A stretch of 64,000 nt of DNA from Aphrocallistes beatrix (Eukaryota; Porifera; Hexactinellida; Sceptrulophora; Aphrocallistidae). The stretch lies in NCBI GenBank assembly GCA_963281255.1, contig OY725495.1, positions 248,001-312,000 of the forward strand, written 5' to 3'. The notes under the pieces are model-generated. The model saw only the letters and a list, made by a program, of their open reading frames with translations. It was not told the origin of the DNA and searched no databases. Positions 39,136-48,126 of the stretch are shown here, one piece after another. Positions within the stretch are counted from its first letter, which is position 1, and each line of letters opens with the position of its first letter. A program made the translations under genes and the position numbers.

Positions 39136-41649
39136 TGATTGTTAGAAGCTAATAACAATAAAACGGATCGGTCATTTCAAAGTAAGATTACATAAAGCAT
39201 AAACTGATTGTGACGTAAAACCCAATACAAAGAAATCACCCCCGCTGAGGCAAACCAAAAAGTATAATAATCATAGAAATGCCAGATATTGCTTCTTAAC
39301 TGGCGGCTATGTATGTGATGCAGCAAACAGTTAAAACTGAGTATAATGAATGCTATTCTAATCAGAATCGATAAGATTCGTTTGAGGAAAGCAGAAGAAA
39401 GTGGAGACAAATCGTCTTTAGCTGCCTCAGCAATGTCTCAAAAAATTATTGTTTGGATTCCCGATTCCCTAGCCTAGCTTCATATGACAGCTCTCACTAA
39501 TTTACGTATGTCAAGAAAACCTATGAAAATTAATTAACGCGATAAATTCATATTGTTCAACCGTCAATAATAAATGAAGGGTCACTAGCTTTCTCACTAG
39601 TATGCATGTGTGAAATTGTTTCATACATTTCCAAATAAATCAATTTGAATAATTCTTTTTCAGGAAATTATATCTGCACTGAATAATGCTTTTTCAAAAA
39701 AAGATGACTGTGAATAAAGTTAATCGAATTATTAATTCATTAGTGGTAATATAGATACGTACGAGGATTAGAAAGTGATTGTTCAAGGAATATTAGACCA
39801 AGCCGTTTGAGAGTAAGCTCATCTCATTCATCAGAAATACTAATTGTGTGAATAAATCCGAGGAATGTTTATGTCAGCCCGAAGCTCAATATTAAATCCT
39901 TGAAAGTTACTTAACAATATTTTAATGCTAAAATTAGCAGAGTATTGATGAAACATGAATTGTGTTGGGATGAATTCTGATACAAGCTACAGAATTCATG
40001 CCAGCTGTAAATATTGTATGACATCCCGACATATCGTTAAGAATATCAAGGTAAAATAAAGGATACCCATCAAAACACATTATCATTTATCATGCACATG
40101 CATAAGGAGAATACTAATAAAAAGCTGAGCTGTAATATCGCGAAGCAAGTACAGATAGAAATACGTAATTGCTGAGCAACATTACTACCATGTAAGCACT
40201 GACTGTCATGTGTGCTGTGTGGGGGATTCGGTTTCATCTATGATATGTTAGCGAAAACTGAGTTGGACAACGCAATCCTAAAATTTCTAGAAACCAAAAA
40301 GGGCTGCGAATATAATTAGAAGAATGGGGGAAGAAATTGCAATTAGTTGTAAATTGTTCTACAAAAAGGATGAAATTTAACCTAATTATGGTCTAATAAC
40401 CGCAGATTCGAAATAAATTAGTGAGTGGTACCCTCATTCTGATTAGTGCCAAATCACTGAATGTTTCAAAGCAAGGAAGATGAATAAAACAGAGAGTCAG
40501 TTAAAAATAGAAAGTGCCTAATGGTTCCTTAACCTGATATGCTACGTATTTCATGCAATGGACTATAATATAGCAGATTTGTATTAAGAACTCATTAAAA
40601 TATGAATCATATGAAATAAAAATGAGAATTATATGCCGCAACGTCATTGTTATTTCATTATAATTTGGCAACGAAGTAATCACGTGAAATTACATCAGAA
40701 AAAACCTGTAATCTAGAAATAATGTCACCGCAAAGTTCATACGTATGAGTGCTATCATAATATGCTAGGCTATTATTAATATAGTAGAACCTACACTTCA
40801 TCCCAATGAGTGGCTGATTGTGCAGGTTCTACTATAACAAAATATAATACCTTTGCTAATTAATTAAGCTTCACTATCCATTTCTTGATACAATCATTAT
40901 ATACGTAAAAGGGCAAATGTATTTGATAATTTCCTAAGATTGGAGCACTGTTAAGTTAATTAACGATGTATTAGTGGTGCAGCTAAAATATTCCATCTAG
41001 AAAGAATTCATTAGGAGGGGGTTAATAAACTTTTAGGTATGATTATGAAACTCACGCGAGAGATAAGAATATGAATTATTTGTATGGAAATCCTCTAATG
41101 TATCTGGCACGAATGGCGATTAAATCTTAAGGAGTGAGGGTGTAAGGTATGCTGGAAGGATTGGTTGCCAACGTATAAAATGGGTTTTACTGTTGGTTAT
41201 AAGATTATTGATACTTTGAATAGTGTAATTATTTACATAATTTAGACAGTTTAGATGGATACTTTGGACTAAATCACTGTTCAATTAAAGATTTAATTAC
41301 TTCTCAGGACATGAATTGAGTGTGTAACAACATGTTTATACCTAATGAATATTTACTAACATTTTGCATTTCTGATAATGACTAAATACCAAAACCTTGA
41401 AGATACTGTCATAAATTAATTGACTCCCATTTACAGATTGGGTTCAAGGATAGATATACTCGACAATCTCCTTTACTATCACATACACTGCACAAAGGAA
41501 TGTAAAAACTTTCAGAAGTAAATCTTTGATGATTTCTTGAAAGACAAACAAATAATCATGGTTGAACACACCTGATCAGATAATCACAATTAGTCTACAG
41601 TATGAGATATCACTTGAAGCATCAGCAACCACATAACACTATCTACGCT
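39136..41649. other. Longest gene-free stretch, between ENTPD and CatSper genes
   Basis: About 2.5 kb of AT-rich sequence. A hydrophobic 77-codon minus-strand frame (39177-39410) begins at a non-ATG codon and has no recognised homology, so it is not called. A palindromic element lies at 40780-40836. Promoter sequence of the ENTPD gene and the 3' end of the CatSper gene must lie at the two edges. Confidence 0.5.
40780..40836. repeat. 57 bp palindromic element with TAGTAGAACCT ends
   Basis: TATAGTAGAACCTACAC (40780-40796) and GTGCAGGTTCTACTATA (40820-40836) are inverted with one mismatch, around a 23 nt loop. The ends are TA-flanked and of the AGTAGAACCT type seen in pogo/Tigger-like elements. 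Probably a tiny MITE or solo-end remnant. Confidence 0.5.
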
Positions 41650-43230
41650 TTAAGAAAGCGAATGACGGTTAAGTTTCATACGATTGAATAAATCACTTAT
41701 CCCGTTCGCCCCCGTAACATCGATTCGGGCAGATGATGAGATGCGCATCAAGTTGCTTACAACATCAGTGGTGAGATGTTGGGAAACGCCGCCTGGGATG
41801 AAGTCTTCTTCAGGCATAGATGGATCTAACACAATCTTTTTGAAGTTCTGAAGGCCGACAGAGAAACGACGCATGAAAGGGCCACTCCGTCTCGGTTTCA
41901 TCTCTTCGAGATCCCCGACATCTTCGTTTTCGTTAGCAGCAGACTCAGACGGGACAATCTCACATACGGGAGAAGACAGCTCAGGAGCTGGACTATACGA
42001 GTCAACGGGAATCTGAACGAATTTGTTGATCAGTTTCTGATTGTGTAGGATTGAATTTAACTCTGATCTCAGTGTATTAAACTCGCGAAAATTATCAGCT
42101 AGTGCCGATAATGTTACAAAGTACAGTGCCAAATACTTTTCATTGAAACGGAAATCCGGGATCTCTATTGGCCTCTGGTTGAAATCGATTTTTTTCAGTT
42201 TCTCAAATCCATCAACTGCTTTAAGGTCTACCAAGTTCTCCTCTTTAGCTTTACTCAATTTCTCGATTGCATCTAACTCTTTTTCTTCTTCTAATGCTCT
42301 CTCCAGTACAGTAATCACCACTGCCACCACTAAATTCATTAATACGAACGCTCCAATTACGATGAAAATCGCGAAATATATCGCAGCCACTTCGTAATAA
42401 TTTTCGTCTTCAAGCCTTTTGAGAACTTCAACCCAACCATCCTGAGTGAGACAAATGTAGAGAGTAATCCAAGCCCGCCACAAATTCCCGAAATCCCTGG
42501 GAGAAATCTCACCGAAAATTGACACGCCGATGATAGAGAAGATTAACATGAAGATAAGGAGAAGAGCCGCGATGTTAGCCATGTCGGGGATAGAATGCCA
42601 GATTGTGTGGATGACAATTTGAAGTCCCTGAAAAGCACTAATACTGCGTAGACTTCTTAATGCCCGAATAACCTTTAGAATTTTAAAGATTCTCGCGTTC
42701 GTCAAGTTGTAGAAATTGTTTCCGAGAACTGTGAAAGATATGATTACAAAATCAAAGATGTTCCATCCTTCCACCCAAAACATCCAAAAGTCGTAATAGA
42801 GCTTGAAGAGCATCTCCATGATGAAAATTACCAGAAATAGCCGATCCAAAGCATGGAAATAACTCCCATAGTTTTCTTCAAGGTATGGGAAGGATTGCAG
42901 ACCGATTACAAATGAATTCAACAGAATGATGACTAATATAAAAAGTTTAAACGGTAGCCCGTCTAGAACTAGTCCCAAAGTGTGATGGAGATAGTCGCCT
43001 TCTAGCATAAACTCATCTTGGTCCATTACCTCCGTATGACAGAGATTCTCGTCCTCTTCATTGGCGTCATCATTTCCATACGGAATGAAATAGCTTCCCT
43101 CACTGACATCTTGTTCAGGTTTAGAGATGATCCGATGGGTGGGAGGGATGCAAGGATTGAGACGAATGCGTTTCACTAACTCTTCTGAAGATTCAGGAAT
43201 GAATTTTCGATGCTTGAAACGATTCAACAT
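41650..43230 (-). CDS. CatSper sperm calcium channel alpha subunit (CatSper4-like)
   Basis: The first ATG in the frame is at 43230 (526 residues); codons upstream start only at TTG. It has one six-transmembrane voltage-gated repeat (residues about 95-330): S4 carries the regularly spaced charges IFKILKVIRALRSLRSIS, and the pore region IFGEISPRDFGNLWRAWITL is followed by ICLTQDGWVEVL. The TxDxW filter is the CatSper signature, and TQDGWV is closest to CatSper4. A single repeat, a short N terminus and a cytosolic coiled region after S6 (LERALEEEKELDAIEKLSKA) also fit. CatSper forms the alkaline-sensitive calcium channel of the sperm flagellum. Intronless. Its start lies 172 bp from the divergent HAP2 start. 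Other CatSper paralogues were not seen in this window. Confidence 0.85.
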   Translation of the reverse strand: MLNRFKHRKFIPESSEELVKRIRLNPCIPPTHRIISKPEQDVSEGSYFIPYGNDDANEEDENLCHTEVMDQDEFMLEGDYLHHTLGLVLDGLPFKLFILVIILLNSFVIGLQSFPYLEENYGSYFHALDRLFLVIFIMEMLFKLYYDFWMFWVEGWNIFDFVIISFTVLGNNFYNLTNARIFKILKVIRALRSLRSISAFQGLQIVIHTIWHSIPDMANIAALLLIFMLIFSIIGVSIFGEISPRDFGNLWRAWITLYICLTQDGWVEVLKRLEDENYYEVAAIYFAIFIVIGAFVLMNLVVAVVITVLERALEEEKELDAIEKLSKAKEENLVDLKAVDGFEKLKKIDFNQRPIEIPDFRFNEKYLALYFVTLSALADNFREFNTLRSELNSILHNQKLINKFVQIPVDSYSPAPELSSPVCEIVPSESAANENEDVGDLEEMKPRRSGPFMRRFSVGLQNFKKIVLDPSMPEEDFIPGGVSQHLTTDVVSNLMRISSSARIDVTGANGISDLFNRMKLNRHSLS

Positions 43231-43402
43231 TTTGAGATGATGAACAATGGACAATAGTAATTGTATGATGACGAAAATCCAATAAAAACGTCCAACTTTC
43301 AAAAACAGATGCCATTGATTGTGTTAGAACTAGAAGACTATTCGACATTCAGTGCTTAGTGATAAATTCCGCGTTTCTCGGATCAGAAACACACGAATAA
43401 GA
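43231..43402. promoter_or_regulatory. Shared divergent promoter of CatSper-like and HAP2 genes
   Basis: Only 172 bp separate the ATGs of the minus-strand CatSper gene (43230) and the plus-strand HAP2 gene (43403). Any core promoters and 5' UTRs for both genes must lie within or overlap it, or an upstream spliced leader exon must be invoked. No clear TATA box is seen. Inference: bidirectional, gamete-stage promoter. Confidence 0.55.
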
Positions 43403-45517
43403 ATGTACAAGTATTTGCTACTGTATCTATTCATCTGGAATTGGCAACCATCCGTTTGCGTGCTCCTCTCAAAAAGCAGCATTGAAACTTGCACCATTCA
43501 AGACCAAGAATTATCAAGCGGAGATTGTCAACAGAAAATATTTGTATCTCTGGCACTACACGATAGTAACGGAGATACGGAAGCTCTTTACGCGAATATT
43601 CACTCAATCGATACTACAAACGGAAAGAAGGAACAATCTCATTTGAAATCTCCTCTACGTATCACCGTAACTAAAACCAAAGTTCATCTCACGTACAACC
43701 TTGTGTATGAGGAAAGTGTGAACGGACATCCATATGAAGAAGTGGTGAAGAGGTTTGGTTGGGGGTTAGAAAGTTGTCGCGATCAGGACCACGAGTCTGA
43801 TACGCTGTGTGGGTTCGCAACGGATGGAAAGGGCGAAAGGATACCTGACAGTGCTGGGTTTTGCTGCAGATGTCATTCCGCAGGAGAAGTGATACGCGGA
43901 GTACACACATGTAGCGGATTGCAGGCGTTCACGAAAAGATTCTCAGCTCACTGCCTACGGATGGGCAAAATATACTACGATGCGTATAGCATTAAACCGC
44001 CTAAGGTAGATTACAAGATCCACGTCAAGATGGAGAAAGGGATGGAGGCTGACAGGAGTGATGGACTTCCATTCGATTGGCAAGAAGTAGAAACAATCAC
44101 TGTCACTCCTAAATCAGGTACCCTGTCTTCTAACAATGGAGTCGTTGCGAAAATTCATGGAGACTATGCCCCCCTCGAGGCAATTGACACCTTCGAAGAT
44201 CGGACTCTATTCGTTCCATCTCTAAGTCAGAAGCGAAGCACTGAAGTGAAATACGCTAGGATATACAGAGGCGGTGCAAACAGTTGGTTACTACTGCCAA
44301 GAAGCAATGTAGATCTTACGGGATTGGGCTGTGATAAAGTGGGTGTGGGCTACACAGCATTTAAGAATCAAGTGAGTCGGTGCCATTATGGAGAAGGCTC
44401 ATGTCTAAAGAAACAGATCTGGGATTTGTACCTCGAAAGTGAAGCAATACGCAACAGAACACGGAAGAATGGGCAATTTACCAGTGAGAAAAACAAGGGA
44501 TATTTCCTAGAACAGAATTGTAAGATACACAAGTCCACTTCTGTTGATCGTTTGCAAATAAAATGCGAAGATTTAAGCACGCATAAGACCAAGATAACGC
44601 TTGAAATAGAAGCAGATGATATCACACTGGTGAGGAACATCGCGAGTGGCGTTATTCTAAAGATAAACGCGAGCAAATTCGAAGCTCTAGCAGAGTTTGG
44701 GCGGGTTACGATTGACATAGAGAACACCGGGACTTTAACCAGTGCTTTCAACCTAGGCATGATGTGTCCCACTGGACTAACTAGCATACGAAACAAGAAG
44801 GCCACACTACAACCTGGGGAACGGAAATCAATCGAATTCCGAGTGCAATCATTCATAAAAGAAGGGAGAGAATACAGGTGCACTGCGATGCTATGGGACA
44901 GCGAGCTTAATACGGTGGATTCCATTGAGTTTATCGTCAAAACAAACACAACCTGTGCTTGCGTTACGAACTGCGGATGTATGTGTGAAGGAGGCAATGA
45001 AACAGAGTGTTATGTTTCGCCGATTGATATCATACTGGACGATCAAGCTGATCGATGGAAGAGTAGGATTATCCTTATGCTACTGACCTTTGTGGCTGCT
45101 TGTCGGTTGGACGGATTTGCGGTTATTTTCGCCTCTTTCATCATTCTCCCAGGATGCTTCAAACTTGCGATTGGTCGAGTTGTATGCTGGAAGAAAAGCT
45201 TAAAAACCGAACTTGAAAACAAGTTAAAAGAGAGTGGATCACAGAGAGACACTCGCCTCTTCAATTGTAGTGGAAAGTGTCGAGGTGCTATTGCCGCGAA
45301 AAAGTACATCAAAGACAAACAAGATTCTTTCAAGAAGAAAGGCAAACTGCCCTTGAGAATTCTAGATTGGAGAGCAGAGACATTTGAATGCACTTGTTTC
45401 ATGGATGCGGAGGATATCCAGATCGAGAAGATATTCAAGTATCTACTGATGCTCGTAGCAATGCCATTCTGTTGTGTCATTTGTATTGGTAGGAGGATTA
45501 GAACATGTTTGAGGTAA
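43403..45517 (+). CDS. HAP2: HAP2/GCS1 gamete membrane fusion protein
   Basis: The start chosen is ATG 43403 (704 residues), because the frame upstream begins only at GTG. The first about 22 residues (MYKYLLLYLFIWNWQPSVCV) form a signal peptide. The HAP2-GCS1 domain shows its Cys-rich landmarks: GFCCRCH, FSAHCLRMGKIYYDAYSIKP, and LGCDKVGVGYTAFKNQVSRC with GSCLKKQIWDL. This is a structural relative of class II fusion proteins and drives gamete fusion in many eukaryotes, usually from the male side. A transmembrane segment near residues 575-610 is followed by a long basic, cysteine-containing cytosolic tail, with another hydrophobic stretch close to the C terminus (about 675-692). AATAAA at 45626-45631. 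Intronless, divergent from the CatSper gene. Confidence 0.95.
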   Translation: MYKYLLLYLFIWNWQPSVCVLLSKSSIETCTIQDQELSSGDCQQKIFVSLALHDSNGDTEALYANIHSIDTTNGKKEQSHLKSPLRITVTKTKVHLTYNLVYEESVNGHPYEEVVKRFGWGLESCRDQDHESDTLCGFATDGKGERIPDSAGFCCRCHSAGEVIRGVHTCSGLQAFTKRFSAHCLRMGKIYYDAYSIKPPKVDYKIHVKMEKGMEADRSDGLPFDWQEVETITVTPKSGTLSSNNGVVAKIHGDYAPLEAIDTFEDRTLFVPSLSQKRSTEVKYARIYRGGANSWLLLPRSNVDLTGLGCDKVGVGYTAFKNQVSRCHYGEGSCLKKQIWDLYLESEAIRNRTRKNGQFTSEKNKGYFLEQNCKIHKSTSVDRLQIKCEDLSTHKTKITLEIEADDITLVRNIASGVILKINASKFEALAEFGRVTIDIENTGTLTSAFNLGMMCPTGLTSIRNKKATLQPGERKSIEFRVQSFIKEGREYRCTAMLWDSELNTVDSIEFIVKTNTTCACVTNCGCMCEGGNETECYVSPIDIILDDQADRWKSRIILMLLTFVAACRLDGFAVIFASFIILPGCFKLAIGRVVCWKKSLKTELENKLKESGSQRDTRLFNCSGKCRGAIAAKKYIKDKQDSFKKKGKLPLRILDWRAETFECTCFMDAEDIQIEKIFKYLLMLVAMPFCCVICIGRRIRTCLR

Positions 45518-45802
45518 AATAATTAAATCGATTTGGCCCACATATCGATTAAATCAATTAACTTTTGACTACAAGATTGCTGGAATGTAGAGAAGTCATA
45601 ATTTTGTATAGAATGCGTCGAGTATAATAAAATTGCATGATAGAGAAGTTACAAAAAGAGATTAGGTGGTAGGTGGTTAAACTAATTGAGAATGGGTTTC
45701 CATAAGTGTAGGCTTACACAAATTGTCTACTACGTATTTCAGTGGTTATCTATAGTAATTGGACAACAAATTGTAATTATCCATTTGTGAATTGCAAGAG
45801 AG

Positions 45803-47116
45803 ATGAAGGAGACCATAGGGAGATTATTTCATTATACTATCGGGCCTCTTATCGTAATGCTCTCCACCCCTCTCACCACAGTACTCCTAGCCTACTGTGT
45901 GTGTAAGCATAACGGTTCCCTGATTTCTCTATGGGAAGAGATGCAAACTCTCGGGGTAATACAGGTGATACAACAGCAGTGGGTTAACAACATGTTCGGT
46001 ACAGCGAAGTGTTGGCAGATAATTGGAGTCATCTCGCTACTACAACTTGTGCTAATGCGGATTTTACCAGGTCCGGAATATGAGGGGCCAGTTGCACCCA
46101 ACGGTCACGTGCCGAAATACCGAGAAAACGGGATATGGGCCTACCTTGTCACATGCATTCTGTTTTTCGGATGCTCATCCTACGGACTCAACCTATTCCC
46201 AGCTAGTATAATCATAGACGAATACCAAAACCTCGTCATTACGCTAGTCTATTTCGGAATTGTATTCTGTGCAGTTCTCTACGCCAAAGGTATTCTCTAC
46301 CCCAGCACTGTGGAGCATGGACAATCTGGGAATTCCGTATTCGACTTCTACTGGGGGACCGAACTATACCCGAGAATCTTGGGCTGGGATGTGAAGGTAT
46401 TCACAAATTGTCGGTTCGGTCTGATGCTATGGCAATTATCCATTTTCTCAGGGCTCGCATACCAACAGAATACATTCGGTGAGATTTCATATGCTTACAT
46501 CGCCACAGCCGTGATACAGACTCAGTATATATTCAAGTTCTACATTTGGGAGAAGGCCTACACCAAGAGCATGGACATAGCCTGGGACCGAGCAGGGTTC
46601 TACATCTGCTGGGGCTGTATCGCATTCGTCATTGTAGGATTCAACACGCCTACAATCTACTTAGCTCTCCACAACGTAGAAATTAGTTACTGGTACTGCG
46701 TAGCATGCATTGTAGCTGGCGTATTTTTCACATGGCTAACTTACTGGGCAGATATGCAAAAAGAAATCACACGAGAAAAAGAAGGGAAGTGTCTGGTGTT
46801 CGGGAAGAAAGCTGACATAATGTGGGCTAAGTATACAGTGGGTGATGAGGAGGAAAGGCAAAATATTTTGTTGTTAAACGGGTTTTGGGGTTGGGCTAGA
46901 CAATTTCATTGCGTGCTCGAGTTGCTAGCATCCCTTGCGTGGTCACTACCTGCGCTTTTTAACACCTTTTACCCTTGGATCTACCTCTTAACCTTATGGT
47001 TAGTTGTGATCCAGCATATCATACGCGATGAATGGAAATGTAAAGAAAAATATGGAGTTTATTGGGACGAATATAGTAAGCGTGTACCTTACAGACTCAT
47101 CCCATACGTTTTCTAA
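45803..47116 (+). CDS. DHCR7: 7-dehydrocholesterol reductase
   Basis: A single-exon 437-residue, multi-pass ER protein starts at ATG 45803. It belongs to the ERG4/ERG24 sterol reductase family. Landmarks: PEYEGPVAPNGHVPKYRENG, FYWGTELYPRILGWDVKVF, then WEKAYTKSMDIAWDRAGFYI, FWGWARQFHCVLEL, and the terminal RDEWKCKEKYGVYWDEY followed by VPYRLIPYVF. The NGHxPxYRxNG block and the C-terminal sequence match DHCR7 rather than TM7SF2 or the lamin B receptor. It reduces the C7-C8 double bond of sterol intermediates using NADPH. Length is slightly below human (475). Whether the organism makes cholesterol-type sterols from scratch cannot be judged here. Confidence 0.95.
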   Translation: MKETIGRLFHYTIGPLIVMLSTPLTTVLLAYCVCKHNGSLISLWEEMQTLGVIQVIQQQWVNNMFGTAKCWQIIGVISLLQLVLMRILPGPEYEGPVAPNGHVPKYRENGIWAYLVTCILFFGCSSYGLNLFPASIIIDEYQNLVITLVYFGIVFCAVLYAKGILYPSTVEHGQSGNSVFDFYWGTELYPRILGWDVKVFTNCRFGLMLWQLSIFSGLAYQQNTFGEISYAYIATAVIQTQYIFKFYIWEKAYTKSMDIAWDRAGFYICWGCIAFVIVGFNTPTIYLALHNVEISYWYCVACIVAGVFFTWLTYWADMQKEITREKEGKCLVFGKKADIMWAKYTVGDEEERQNILLLNGFWGWARQFHCVLELLASLAWSLPALFNTFYPWIYLLTLWLVVIQHIIRDEWKCKEKYGVYWDEYSKRVPYRLIPYVF

Positions 47117-47215
47117 GCAATGAATTATTATTATTTTCATGCTTGTAAAATTGTTAGTTGATGCTGTTATGTGTATATATGTAGAGCTAATAGAGAATAG
47201 ATATAGTGTTATAAT

Positions 47216-47920
47216 CTATGTATATTTATTAACAACCTTTTCAAGCTCTTCGTTTGGTGGTGAGCTCTCCTCTGAATCTGTTATGAGCTTCAGTAGAGAT
47301 TCTAAATTCAGTTTAGTAGACTTGCCCATAAATAAGAGAGAGATTGAGAAGCGTTTCATACAAGAAAGCTGGGCCATGAAGTGGACTATCTCGTTCCTAT
47401 CGCTCGATTTAAACTCTCGACTTAGGACGGATATAATATCATCAAAAACTTCTATTTCAGTTGGGAATAAAGCTAGAATATATTCACCACTGATGCGAAG
47501 TAGAAATTGATATTTATCTACTGGGGATAAACACTTGTATATTTGATAGAACTCCGATTGTGAATTCACCACAATTTCTCCAGATGATGGGAAATGAAGC
47601 TGGTTTTCAGTTGTTCTATGCTCTCTAGTCCTGACAGGCTCATTTTCTGAATTCGTAGCATTCACATTCCAAGTATCCTTCAGTTTAACCGCTAGTGTGT
47701 CTGTCTTCTCGAGGGGCTTAAGATTTGACGCTAGTACGATATCTCTAAACTGATCATACGTCTCAACTCTCTGATACACAGCTCGAAATTTCGCATCGTT
47801 TTCTCTCGAGTATTTCTCTTCGTAGTCTACGGCAGCTGCTGCCTCCTTCACAACGCTTTTGAAGTCAACATCGTCCCTATAGTCAGTAGGCTTGTGCTTC
47901 GGAGGTATGGGATTCGCCAT
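47216..47920 (-). CDS. CCDC103: CCDC103 / dynein axonemal assembly factor 19
   Basis: A single-exon 234-residue protein starts at ATG 47920, close to human length (242). The N-terminal block VDFKSVVKEAAAAVDYEEKY, then SRENDAKFRAVYQRVETYDQ and FRDIVLASNLKPLEKTD, matches the CCDC103 signature. The C-terminal half (residues about 115-210) is an RPAP3_C-type helical domain (FYQIYKCLSPVDKYQFLLRI ... FMAQLSCMKRFSISLLFMG). CCDC103 is needed for assembly and attachment of axonemal dynein arms in motile cilia. It is tail-to-tail with DHCR7 (100 bp between stops) and about 200 bp upstream-adjacent to the 3' end of CPSF2 on the same strand. Confidence 0.92.
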   Translation of the reverse strand: MANPIPPKHKPTDYRDDVDFKSVVKEAAAAVDYEEKYSRENDAKFRAVYQRVETYDQFRDIVLASNLKPLEKTDTLAVKLKDTWNVNATNSENEPVRTREHRTTENQLHFPSSGEIVVNSQSEFYQIYKCLSPVDKYQFLLRISGEYILALFPTEIEVFDDIISVLSREFKSSDRNEIVHFMAQLSCMKRFSISLLFMGKSTKLNLESLLKLITDSEESSPPNEELEKVVNKYT

Positions 47921-48126
47921 TCTTATACTAGTTACTAATAGTCGTAAAGCTAATCGATGGAAATGATAAAATAGGGCGAAATGCTGCTAAAACTTTTACT
48001 TTAAATCTAGAGCTTTTGGAACATGGCTTACGCTAGGCGAAACCCTTACTAAATCCGTCAGCAGACATTCATAAGTAAATGATCGTAGTTATATCTGCTT
48101 AAACAGCTAATAAAACAAAATTAAAA

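Noticed and set aside
39177-39410. Hydrophobic 77-codon minus-strand frame just upstream of the ENTPD gene
   Set aside because: It starts at TTG rather than ATG and has no recognisable family. AT-rich DNA often gives hydrophobic frames, and it probably lies in the ENTPD promoter.
43231-43402. Starts of CatSper at 43302 and HAP2 at 43352, which would leave only 49 bp between genes
   Set aside because: Those first codons are TTG and GTG. The first true ATGs are at 43230 and 43403, and the latter directly begins a signal peptide.
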